Positions 48,599-59,173 of a stretch of DNA of 64,000 nt are shown here, in pieces (the first letter of the stretch is position 1; every line of letters starts with the position of its first letter). The stretch lies in assembly GCA_004154925.1 (NCBI GenBank), contig QJNS01000023.1, positions 372,001 through 436,000 of the forward strand, read 5' to 3'. Under the pieces are notes generated by a model. The model saw only the letters and a program-made list of their open reading frames with translations. It was not told the origin of the DNA and did no database searches. A program made the position numbers and the translations under genes. The DNA comes from Monosporascus cannonballus. Taxonomy: Eukaryota > Ascomycota > Sordariomycetes > Xylariales.

Positions 48599-50732
48599 AT
48601 ATGGTCGTTATCCTTATTAACCTTCTTTTCTTCCACATTTCCTATTAGCTACTTCTTAATATCCCACGTTGGCCGATTATAGAAATAATATTTGCGATAC
48701 TTTTGCCGGAGAGCTTTATTACGTTACGTACGTTTCTTCCGGATTTCGTTAAAGAAATATTGCATTTTTTTCTTATTGTTAATGCCTTGGATTCGGTATT
48801 GGCCATTTTTGAGCTGGTCCCTTTAAGCCTTTAATTCGGCGATATCGGGATTAGGCGGTAAAATGCTTTAAACCTTATCGGGAACCATATTATAATTCGT
48901 ACGAAAATTACGCATAATGTTAATATAGGTAAAAAATTTAATAAGGCCGTTTTTTATTAGCTCGTTTAGGAAAATATTTTAAAGGTAAAACTTAATTTTT
49001 TCGTTAATATATGTATTATTAAACGTTACTTATTTTAAATTATGCCGTATTATTTGATTACGGACGGTGTCGGGCGTATTCTTTATAAATTAATGTTAAA
49101 TTATAAGCATTATTAGCGTTAGTCGAAAAAATATATTATTTACCGTATTCGCGGCTTTTCGGCGGAATGCTTTTAGTCCGATAAATTCCTTAAACCTAAC
49201 ATCCAATACCTGCCGTTCCATATCGTCTCTTAGCTTATAGTAAAAAAGCGCCTTATTCCGAAAGATAACAAAGTTATTAAATCTGCGGAAAATTAGCCGT
49301 TTTAATTATTCCTGCTTCCATCTTAATAGAATACACTTAATGGAACTTTTATTTTTAATTCGAAAAACGTTAAAAATAATAGTTATACTTGGGGCGTTAA
49401 AAACTTTATTAATAAAAATAAGGCTAATAATAATAAAAATAAAACAAAAGATAAACCTCCTTATAATCGTAAAAAAAAATATGGTCCTATTAAGTATAAA
49501 TTTGGCCGTTATTACAATTTGCCGTAAAGTAAGCGGAACGTAAAATTACTTACGGCTTAAACTTATTATTTACACCTTTATAATAAATAAACTTTATCGC
49601 TATAACTAATACGTCCTAATTAATATCGGGGTAACGTATAACCATTAATAAGACGTCTTCGTAACAGAATACTTTAGGACGCCCTTAACTTTCGGTTTTT
49701 TGCATAAATATTTCCTTAAGCAGCTTTAAATTCTTATTAAAAACTTTAATAACCTTATCGTCGGAATTTTCGTTATCCCAAAACGTAACTTATAAACCCC
49801 AAAACTTTTCCTATGAATTATCCCTTAGTTTATTTTTTTCGTTATTAACGATTTCTGCTAACCGTATACCCGTATATCCGAAAATCAAATATAATCCCGA
49901 TAATTAAATCCGGTACCGTTCAAACGCAAAAATACTATCGTCGTAAGTAATATTAAACGTTTATAAAATCAGCAGGTTATTTAAACCCAGTACAGGTTTC
50001 CCGTCGATATTGGGCGGTCGAAAGCCATACTTAGGAACAAGGTAAACGTCGTACTATTAAGCTTTAGGTTAACAGCAAGAAAAGGGGGGTAAAAGCAAAA
50101 TCTAATCGGATATTACCTTTAGGACCTCCTTATTATCGTTCCTATCGACGTACCGGCCGGTAACGTTACTATAAAATTATTTATATTAACGCCAATATTC
50201 CTACAATATTCCTTCCGACGTAATTTTCTACGTTTTGCAAAAATAATCGAAAAAATTTATCGTTATCGTTCGGTCGGCTTTTTTAATTACGTTTTTCCAG
50301 TCCCCCAGTTCGGCCGTTTTATAATATCTAAATCATAATTAATAACGGAATTTTTTAACGAATTTAATCTTTATACCTTTTCCATTTACGCAAAATGCCG
50401 GCAATGTTAATTTTAATGTTATCGGCGTAATCTGGCTTAAAAAAATGGATTTCCTTTAACTGTTCGCGGAAGGTAGCCCGTTAAGTAGCGTTAAAGGGGG
50501 CGGGTTTTTTCCTAATCCGCTTTTCGGCCTTACGCTATATAAAACGTTCGACAAAATCTGCATAATAAATGCTGTACCTATTTTTATGTTGGCATAAGTT
50601 GATAAACGGGGCCATGGCGAAAATGGGTAAAGTATGCTTCGGTAACAAATACCGAGGCGAACGAGGACGGCATAGCAGAAAAAGGGCTCTTGGTAAAGCT
50701 AAAAGACATAGGATGGGCGGCGGAGCCGCCAT
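48599..50732 (-). pseudogene. DUF3435 tyrosine recombinase relic (Crypton/Starship-captain superfamily), N-terminal and catalytic parts
   Basis: The minus-strand frame opens at an ATG at 50,732 and, through TAA/TAG stops, gives a continuous DUF3435-type protein. FREQLKEIHFFKPDYADNI and INIAGILRKWKRY near 50,400-50,480 come first. KYGFRPPNIDGKPVLGL then FNITYDDSIFAFERYRI near 50,000 follow, with GYTGIRLAEIV, the first catalytic-Arg region. Next are YEDVLLMVIRYPDIN and IKFIYYKGVNNK near 49,600. The second catalytic block is DDMERQVLD, KAFRRKAAN, VRNQIIRHN and TFNNTYIN (Arg, His and Tyr all recognisable) near 49,000-49,240. Members cut and join DNA to move the element that carries them. The 5' end and upstream DNA to about 50,960 are barely mutated. 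The gene is split by element A after NKDNDH and continues at 41,613. Confidence 0.8.
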
Positions 50733-51000
50733 TTTGAAGGTTCATGGCTTAGGAAGCCAGAAACTGGACTTTGGGTCACGGGAAACGAACTCCTGTCTGC
50801 TTTGTGTTAGTTCTAAAAATAAGCAGGCGGCCAAGCGCCTAGGTGGGGCAACGTCCCAGGGACCAGGGGGTGGCCGCCCTCCACAACCGCCCAAAGTACA
50901 GTGTACCTGCGCACCACCCATTGCCCCTCACTGTCGCGACCGCTAAAAACGGCGGCACTTGCTGCCATATTTGTCGGTTTAGACAGCGCTTTCTCTACTT
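50733..51000. promoter_or_regulatory. GC-rich, RIP-spared DNA upstream of the recombinase
   Basis: This upstream region is GC-rich and keeps CpA and CpG, unlike everything around it. As the 5' flank of a minus-strand recombinase it would hold the promoter and, if the gene sat at an element edge, that edge. No TATA box or terminal repeat could be pinned down. The 125-codon plus-strand frame here (50,569-50,946) is best explained as the complement of the recombinase 5' end. Confidence 0.4.
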
Positions 51001-51167
51001 ATAGTGTAAAAAGTTTTATGAAAAGTAATAATTTAATGTTAATAATAATTATCATTTTTTAAATATTATTAGTTCGACGTCGATAATAAGCCGAATTTTA
51101 ATAGTATAATAAACGATAATAAACCGTATTATATTTACGTAACATAACGTTATTTCGATTACCGTAC
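51000..51167. repeat. Direct repeat, copy 1
   Basis: Matches about 52,150-52,308 in the same orientation. The last about 45 bp, including ACGTTATTTCGATTACCGTAC, are nearly identical. The match ends exactly where the 124-bp element at 51,168 starts. Confidence 0.6.
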
Positions 51168-51291
51168 TGTTATGGCTGCACCATGCCATTACGCCACTAA
51201 GACAAAAGATCAGTGGAATGATCGCAATTGTGACAATTATTCTAGTACTTACAGCCGTATAAGAGCTGTCACGGTGGACAAGGCCGTAACA
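51168..51291. mobile_element. 124-bp TGTTATGGC...GCCGTAACA element
   Basis: A short unit starts TGTTATGGC and ends GCCGTAACA, an inverted terminal pair with the TG...CA ends of an LTR. It is not RIP-mutated while both flanks are. It is too short for an ordinary LTR and no target duplication is visible (CGTAC before, TAATC after). A TRIM-like mini-LTR or LTR fragment is possible. Confidence 0.45.
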
Positions 51292-52149
51292 TAATCGTAA
51301 AATAATATTAATATATATAGCTATTACTTTGCGTAAAATCCGACGATATTAAATAATTATTAAGTTATTACTTATAGAAGTGCTTTTTTAACGTTCAATA
51401 AGGGAAATTTCGCAATAATTTAAAATTAATTACGATTTTAAATTTCTGCTATAAACCTGATATAAAAAACGGCAAAAGCTGCACTAATAGAATTGTTTAA
51501 AAGTAAATAATATATAAAATAGTTTTAAAATAATCTAATTTTTATAGCAATTAATTTATGCGGTATTGACGTTAAACAAATTACTATTTAATAAAAATGT
51601 AAGATAATGAACAGCTATGAGCTGGGTAAGGTAATTTCCGACTAATCGTAAAGCAGATTTTAAGAAGTGAATGTATTAGATTACTTCCATCTAACGTTTC
51701 CTATTAATTACTAGGTAATGGATTTATATTAATAAATAAGTCGGTAGTGAATTGGTAGTTGGTCGGTTATTAATTTTATTTTTATAAGGGCTGTATTTTT
51801 ATAATTATTTCCCTATTTTATGTTATTATTCTTTAATAATATTATTATTAATTTAATATAACGTATTTTGCAAATTTGGTTACGTATGTTTGCCGATAAT
51901 TTACCGTTATATTATATTATAAGTAATTATTATAATAATTAATACGTATTATATTACGTAATTAATTATATTTCGCCTAATGTCTTATTACAATCCGTTT
52001 TTAATTTTATTTTATTTACTTTTTTTCGCGCTTATATTTTTATTTTTTTTGCATATATATTCCGTTTGATTTTCCGTTTTTCTTTATTTGTATTTCGCGT
52101 TTTCCGATTATTTTACGTATTATTTCCGTTCGTTATATTTTTTTTTCGT
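51292..52149. repeat. AT-rich relic, no gene seen
   Basis: RIP-type composition, less severe at about 51,590-51,720. No domain or terminal repeat was recognised. Confidence 0.45.
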
Positions 52150-52312
52150 AAACAGTTTTAAAAGAAATAATATTTTGATATTAAATAAAACTGGGATTTC
52201 TTCGAATATTTTTATTTCGACGCCGATAGCAAAATAAATACTAGTTATATTATGGGCGGTAATAAGCCATATTATATTTACGTAATATAACGTTATTTCG
52301 ATTACCGTACGG
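52150..52312. repeat. Direct repeat, copy 2
   Basis: Second copy of 51,000-51,167. It lies just beyond the 3' end of the coding relics of Gypsy B, so both could be pieces of a B LTR. The ends could not be defined. Confidence 0.5.
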
Positions 52313-52319
52313 TTTACGT

Positions 52320-53330
52320 TTAGATTCTGGACGTCCTAAATTACGTTATAATTAATTATTATTATAAAACTTTTCGCGTAATAAATAATTCTTCTTAATA
52401 TTCTTAATATTATTACTTGATTTCCGTTTAAATTCCGATCGTTTTTAAAGGTATTGCCCAAACGGTTTTTTAATTCGGTATCGATAATTAGGAATTAATC
52501 GACGAATTCGAAAAAATTCGTACTGCAAATATTTAATACGAACGTTCCGACATAATTACGATTAATTATTAATTCGATATTTTTCGCAAAGCCGAATTTG
52601 CCTTTAATACGGTTATTATTAAGGAATATTATTTTCTTAATATAACGGAAATTAATTTCCGATTGTTTATTATAGTTATGAAAGTCCAGTTTTAACGTCG
52701 TTTTATAAATTTGCAAATTTAAATCTTTTTTATAAATATCACGGTTTTTTTATTATTCCGTAATTGATTTTTAATTAGGCGTAATTTTAGGATATCCTTA
52801 TAAATAAGGTAATTTTCGAAAACTGTTATATTATTATATTTTTTGCTTACGAATACGTTCCGCTCGTTTTCTAACGTTTTAACGAAATTTTGATATTTAT
52901 TAATAATTTTAATTAAAAAACGGTTTTATTTGGCGAAATTGCGATTAAACTTAAATATATTAAACGTTTTAAGGATAGCGCCTTATTTTCAACTAATAAT
53001 AAATTGTGTTCCGGTTATTTGGGCTTTATTTTTTATAAGAAATAAAACGTTTTTAAATTTTTGCCGGATTTTACGTTTAATAAATTTAATAAATGTACCC
53101 GTTTTTTGTTATTATATATTTTCCAAATATTCTTTAATATTTTTATATTAATTTTTTAATACGCTTATTAAAAGGTAATTAACGTAAATTTGAATAATTA
53201 AATATAAAATGTTGTTTTTAAAATAAAAATTTAATTTTTTTATATTGCTTATAAATTTTTAATTAGTATATAATAAGATATTTATTGGTTAAGAGTTTAA
53301 AAATAACTATATAATTAAATAATATTTTAA
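52320..53330 (-). pseudogene. Unidentified frame downstream of Gypsy B integrase
   Basis: A minus-strand frame can be read with few stops over about 300 codons: FVKTLENERNVFVSKKYNNI near 52,850, DILKLRLIKNQLRNNKKTV near 52,760 and an open 73-codon piece at 52,495-52,716 ending ICSTNFFEFVD. It then continues to about 52,320 with VIEITLYYVN. The residues look like a genuine protein rich in Lys and Asn. I do not recognise it. It follows the integrase tail of element B on the same strand, so it may be an extra 3' open frame of B or an older neighbour. Confidence 0.4.
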
Positions 53331-53499
53331 TATTAATATCTTAACTTTGCTTGGAATTATTTTTTATATTTTGTGTAATTATTAGGCGATTAATTTCCGA
53401 TTAAGTTGTTATTATCTTGCATTTTTTAGGTTATTTTATTTCCTATATATATATTTAATTTTTTTTCGTAACGTTATAATATTTTAAAGGCGTATTCGA

Positions 53500-56400
53500 A
53501 ATATATTTAGGGCTTTTACATATTGTATTCGGCAGGTTAACCTTTTTATTTAATTAGAGATTCACGTTATCTCCGGTTATCTTAATAACGGATAATATTT
53601 TTTTATTATTTATTTTTCTTATTTCTTTATTAGGTCCAATAACGTTATTTAGACGTCGTCCGGTTTCCGATTATATTACGGTTTTAATAAGGATATTGGA
53701 AATATATTATATATCCGTTCATATTTGGTAAGAAAAATTATTTTATACGTTTGAAAACTTATTTATTCCTTAATCGTAATCCAAATATAAATAAATATAT
53801 ATTTTTTATTTTTGAAATTAAAAGTTTTAGTTAATAAATTTTCTTATTACCTTAATTAAAATTCTATAAGCGTATGGCATTAATTATAATACTTTTTTTA
53901 GGTTGCCGTTATTTTTTCTTAATATTCGTATATTACTTAAAAAATAACCGCCATTTTTTTAAAACGTTTTTTAATTTTTTATATTTATCTTTTAAACTTT
54001 TATAAGAAATATTTTATTATCCTTAAATAATACCTATATAAGGTTTTGAACGGAAAACAGCCGGTAAATACGTTTTGCATATTGTTATATACGAATTTCG
54101 TATTTTATAATAATTTTATTTAATTATTTTAATATTTATTAACGTAATTATAAAAATAATATTTTAAGATCTAATAAATACGTTCCGTTGATTTATTATG
54201 TTGTGGATAATAAATAATTAATATGTACCGCTTTACCTTTTGCTTTTTGTAAAATTCCGCCTAAAATTAATTTATTAATAGTTTATTTTAATTATTAATA
54301 ATTTCAGTTAATATATTAAATATTTATTTAACTTGATCGTAAAATAATCGGGTTAATTTGGTTACGGTTAAAATTATAACCGTAAAAATAAATAATTTTA
54401 ATTTCGTAAAGTTATTAATAATTACTAGAATTACGTCGTATTTTAACTTATTAAAACTTAAGTTTTTAAAAAATTTCGTAATAAAATTTAACGAAATTTT
54501 TTAAAAAACCTACTTAAATAATAGTAAAAGTTATAATTATTTATATAATTTATAGCATAACTTTAATATGCCTTAATAGTTCGGATATTATTTCATATAT
54601 TTTTGGATATTATTCGTTATATTTTCCTAATAAAACCTTTTAGTTATTAATTTTAACGTATAAATATATCCTATATATCTTATTTTTAGATTATTATAAT
54701 ATTAATTAATTAATTATTTCTGTAAAATGTTTTATAACGAGATTACGAATTTATTCCGATAATATGAAACCTTATTTAGGTCCAAAAATATACTTTTTTT
54801 TATTTTGGCGTAATATCCAATTATTTTTATTAATTTTATAATATTCAAGTTCTTAATTCATAATTTCAGAACCTAATTATAAAATTATTAAGAAATTTTC
54901 GGTTAAAATACCGTTTCGTTTTTACTTAACTTTTTATTAAAAACCGTAAAACGTATTAATTATATATAATAACTTTAATACTAATTTCGTTTTTCTTAGA
55001 TTTTTCAAAATTCCATCGTAATATAATTATAATTTACGATTATTATTATTTAACCGTTAATCGTATTATTATTACGATTTATATTTATATTATTATTTAC
55101 AAATCATAAATTTGACAAATATATAATTCTTTACTTTTTTTTCTCTTTAAAAATCTTTTGTAATTATATAACTAATATTTTCCGTTTTTTTACGTAAATA
55201 ATAATTATTTAAATTTCTATTATTTAAAATGTATTTAGGAATTTTATAATAAATAAATTTTGTATTATTTGTATGTGGCTTTTTATCCTTTTATAATAAT
55301 TTACATTATTTTATATATTTATAACTGTTTTCCGTACGTTTTTGGGCATATTATTCGTAAATCCGAATTTCTTAAATAACGTAAAAATTATATTTTTATA
55401 TGAAATTTCTCTTAATATATAATCCGGACGTTTAAATAACTTATTTATTAAGTTAACGGCGCCCGGTCGGTATTAGATTTTCAAATTAAATTACGTAAAA
55501 TAATAAATTTATTAAGCCAATTTTTTCTTAAAGTTACGTACTGGCATTTTTATTATATTCTTTAATGTTATATAATCGGTAAGTATTAAATTTTTTTTCG
55601 TACTTTTAAAATATTGCTATTAATATTTTAAGCTTTTTATGATCGCTAATAATTTTTGTTATTTTGTAACTTACCGCTTTTTGGTTGGACTTAATTTTCG
55701 CAACCAATATGCGATTAAACGCTAATGCTTTTCGTATTTCTGTAAAAGTATCCCTAATATGGCTTTTACCGAGGCGTCTGTTTTAACCCTGGTATTTTTG
55801 GCGTTATCCCAGTGTCGGAGAATGGTCGCCGACTAAAAAGCATCTTTTAAGCTTCGGAACGCCCTTTTAGCCTCTTCGGGCCACCTGAATTCTGCTACTT
55901 TACCTTTGCCCTGCACCCCTCTTAAGAGCCTAATGTCATAGAAAAAGGCACCCCTGGCTAAGGTCTTCGGGTCATTATTATTCCTTTCCGGAGCCCTATA
56001 TTAGTGGATCGCTCACAATAAGTGGGATTAACGCTTCCTAGCTTTAGACAAGTCAATATACCCTCAAGAGCTGTGCACCTGATCCTTAGTAAGTATGACA
56101 CTAATGATAGGTTCGGTAATACGCAAGTAATGGGCGATGAACTTCCGATAAAAGTTTGCGAATTCCAAAAATACTTAAATATCATAAATTAACTCTGGCT
56201 CTGGCTACGCTTCGATAGCATCGACCCGTCGGCGGTCCATCTCCAAGCCGTCGGTACTAATCACAAATCCTAAGAACTTTATTTTTTTTTTGAAAAATTC
56301 GCACTTGGACGCTTTGGCAAATAGTTAATACTGTAGCACCCGTTCGTGGACCAACTGGAAATGCTTCGCATGCTCCTTTTTGCTATCCGAATAAATAATT

Positions 56401-58768
56401 ATATCATCTAAATATACCACGCATATATGGTTAATTAATCCAGCTAATACCTTATGCATATAGGCCTGGAACGTAGCTGGCGCGTTAATAAGGCCAAATG
56501 GCATAACCGTATATTCGAACTGCTCATACCGCGTTCGGAAAACGGTTTTCCATTAATCGCCTTTTTTAATTCTAATACGGTAATAAGCATCCTTAAAATT
56601 AATTTTCGAAAATACCTTGGCTAACTTTAGGCGATCTATTACTTTTAAGATCAAAGATAAAAGGTATCGGTTTTTTATCATTACCCGATTTAGCCCCTTA
56701 TAATCGACGTACAGTTAAAAATTACCGTCTTTTTTAGGCACAAATAATATTAATACCCTTATATCCGCTTTCGAATAACGTATCCGGCTTCTTTTTAGGT
56801 TTTTTCGGATATATTTTTTAAATACTTTCCTTTAGGCTTCCGAAATAAGGTAAATTAGACCGAATAAGGGCGTTTTCCCTAGGATCAAATTTATTATATA
56901 TTCCGTCTTTAGCAGCTGAAATATCTTTTTTATTACTTTTTCGGAATATATTCGCCGGAAATTCTTTAAATATATGAGGAAGTCGGTTATTTTTTATTTT
57001 TGCTGTTTTTCGAATTCCGGAATATTTAGCTTTTCGGCTAGGCTTATTAAGTTAACAGTATAAATTTGCTTATCGGAAAACGTAAAATTTGTAATTTCTT
57101 ATTTATTAACTTTTTATAATAATCCGTACAACTATTAACATATAATTATATTTAACAAAATCCTTAATTTATCTATTCCGAATCTGGATAATAGGAAATC
57201 GGGTGTTTTTCGATTATGGTGTATTATAAAATAAATTTACTTAAATTTTTGTTCGTTCTTATTATTATTTATTATATTAATAAGAATTTCGTAAACCTTA
57301 TAACATTTAATATACGCGTCGTTAACGCCGATAAAACCTGAAATATTTACGGAAATTAATTAGAAATTAAATTTTCTCGTTAACTTTCTGCTTATAATAT
57401 TTACCTATATTCCGATATCCATATTTACTTATACTGCTATATCCCCCGTATTTCTTTTAATAAGTGCCCTTTTTTTAAAAGGCGGCTTTATTCCGATTAT
57501 CCTGCAGTTATCAGCCGAAATAAACTAGATATGTATGCTTATTCCGGCTCCTTTTTTAGGTTTACGTTTAAAAATTAATCTAATTTATCGTTATACATTA
57601 TAACATTCTATACGGCTGTTACGGATCCCCGAGTAGACCCGTTCTGGAGGCCCCAGGGCTGCAGAAAAGGGAAAAGCTCCACACTCTAAGTCACGTGACT
57701 TAGAGTGATCTAACTGATCTATTAGATCACACAGATCACTGTGATCTGGGTGATCTAACAGATCCAAGAGATTAGTATCATACTAGTAGAATGGAAGAAG
57801 GTATAAGACTTCAGGTTTCCTATGTAAATAGCCACCTACTTAGTTCCGCTCTTTAGCTATTAATCTAAGCTCTTAGCCAGAGGTAACCGCACCGTTCTCT
57901 GATTAAGAAAGGAGTACCGTAAAATCTCCTTAACGAACACACTGAGTTATTCCTCGCCCTATTGTTACCTGCAAATCAAGACCCTTTTCGGATACTGCTC
58001 ATACTACCAGGTGGTGTATGACAGGTTCGTTACAACGGCCTTCGGAAGTTTATTTCCGTATAACGGGGATAACAAGGTTTTCGTATCCCTTTTAAATTTG
58101 TAATCCACGTTTTTATGGCTTAACTTCCCATAATTATAACATTTAAATAGGCCCTTATACAAATTAAAGGTATTCAATCGTATAAACTTATTCCGATCGG
58201 AATTAAATCGGTAATTATTTACCTTCCGAATATAAAACGCCTATAATCCTTATTATTTTTATGCCGCGCTTTTAATTTGTTCTGGGGATTTTGTTTTCCG
58301 AAAGCATTAAAATAAGATTATTTATCCTTATTAATATCCTTGGCGGAAAATAATCGGTTCTCCTTCGCCTTTTTCCAGGCGTCCTGGTAACGTTTTACCT
58401 TATTTACTACGTTATTAGTTTATTCCAGTTTAACGTTTTTTCGTAACAAAGTATTTCGTAACCTTAATATTAATTTGTAAAAATAATCAAAAATAAAACG
58501 TTTATTATCCCGATTATTTTCCGGGCTAAAAACGTTCGTAAGCTTTATTTTATAAATTAAAAACCTTTATTTAACGTAAAGGTCCAACGGCGATTAATTA
58601 AATTATTATTGTAATTTTATAAATTATTCTCTATATTCCTTATTAAGAAAATTAGGATTTACGTAACCTTTTCTAATAAATATCTATAAATCTTTTATTT
58701 TTAATTCTTTTTCGTAATTAAAATAATTAAGCGTAACGCGGTATAATCGCTAAGCGTTCGTAATAAAA
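53500..58768 (-). mobile_element. Element B, Ty3/Gypsy retrotransposon relic
   Basis: The minus-strand relic reads, from right to left: gag (QDAWKKAKENRLFSAKDINK near 58,360, zinc knuckle CYNYGKLSHKNVDYK at about 58,098-58,142); RT (FRTRYEQFEYTVMPFGLINA, then VVYLDDIIIYSDS with the catalytic DD at about 56,400, then KCEFFKKKIKFLGFVIS); RNase H (RVKTDASVKAILGILL near 55,770); integrase (TERIY..ILKYYFYNYVNKY and KFVYNNMQNVFTG near 54,100); and the post-integrase tail near 53,700. Its RT differs from that of A and A', so it is another family. The right end is cut by the LTR of A' at 58,769, and a solo LTR interrupts it between gag and RT. The 3' LTR was not identified. The RT region is less RIP-mutated than the rest. 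Confidence 0.8.
57617..58034. mobile_element. Solo LTR, 418 bp, not RIP-mutated
   Basis: Begins TGTTACGGATC and ends GGTTCGTTACA, with perfect 5-bp duplications ACGGC at 57,612-57,616 and 58,035-58,039. No internal retrotransposon sequence is present, so this is the product of LTR-LTR recombination. It contains TCTAAGTCACGTGACTTAGA, a perfect 20-bp palindrome (57,696-57,715), followed by several GATCT-rich words, probably its promoter signals. CpA is intact while Gypsy B on both sides is mutated, so this insertion is younger than the RIP of B or escaped it. Confidence 0.9.
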
Positions 58769-59173
58769 TGTAACGACCTATGCGGTTTAACTAACTATTA
58801 AATCTTAAGTCGACGGAGTTATGTTAATAGGAGTATCGTGGGAATCTGAGCAATAGATATAATAATTATGTTACGTTTCTTAATACTAAGGGCGTAGAAA
58901 AATATTGTAAACAATTAGTATTAATAAATGTTATAAGCTGAAATTATTTAAATTATGGAATTAATAAATATATATATCTTATTTCTGTTAACTGGATTAT
59001 TATCCGTAAATTGGTAATCCGCCTTACTAGCTTATTACCAGTAAGTTGGCGATCCGGCTTATTGGTTTACTACCAGTGAGTTGGTAATTTATTACGTGAT
59101 CTGCCTTGCCGCATATTTGTGGTTGGATTATGATAGACCGTTTCTGGAGGCCGTGGCTCATTAGGTTATAATA
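58769..59173 (-). repeat. Element A', left (3') LTR, 405 bp
   Basis: Starts TGTAACGACC and ends GGTTATAATA; it shares the first about 200 bp with the LTRs of element A. The central to right part differs and holds a 35-bp tandem repeat (59,006-59,040 and 59,041-59,075, partial third at 59,076) built on GTAAGTTGGCGATCCGGC. The purine-rich tract follows at 59,174 on the minus strand (AAAAAGGAAAA), making this the 3' LTR. Confidence 0.75.

Noticed and set aside
50569..50946. 125-codon plus-strand open frame
   Set aside because: It lies opposite the 5' end of the DUF3435 relic, where the minus-strand frame joins directly to the conserved domain.
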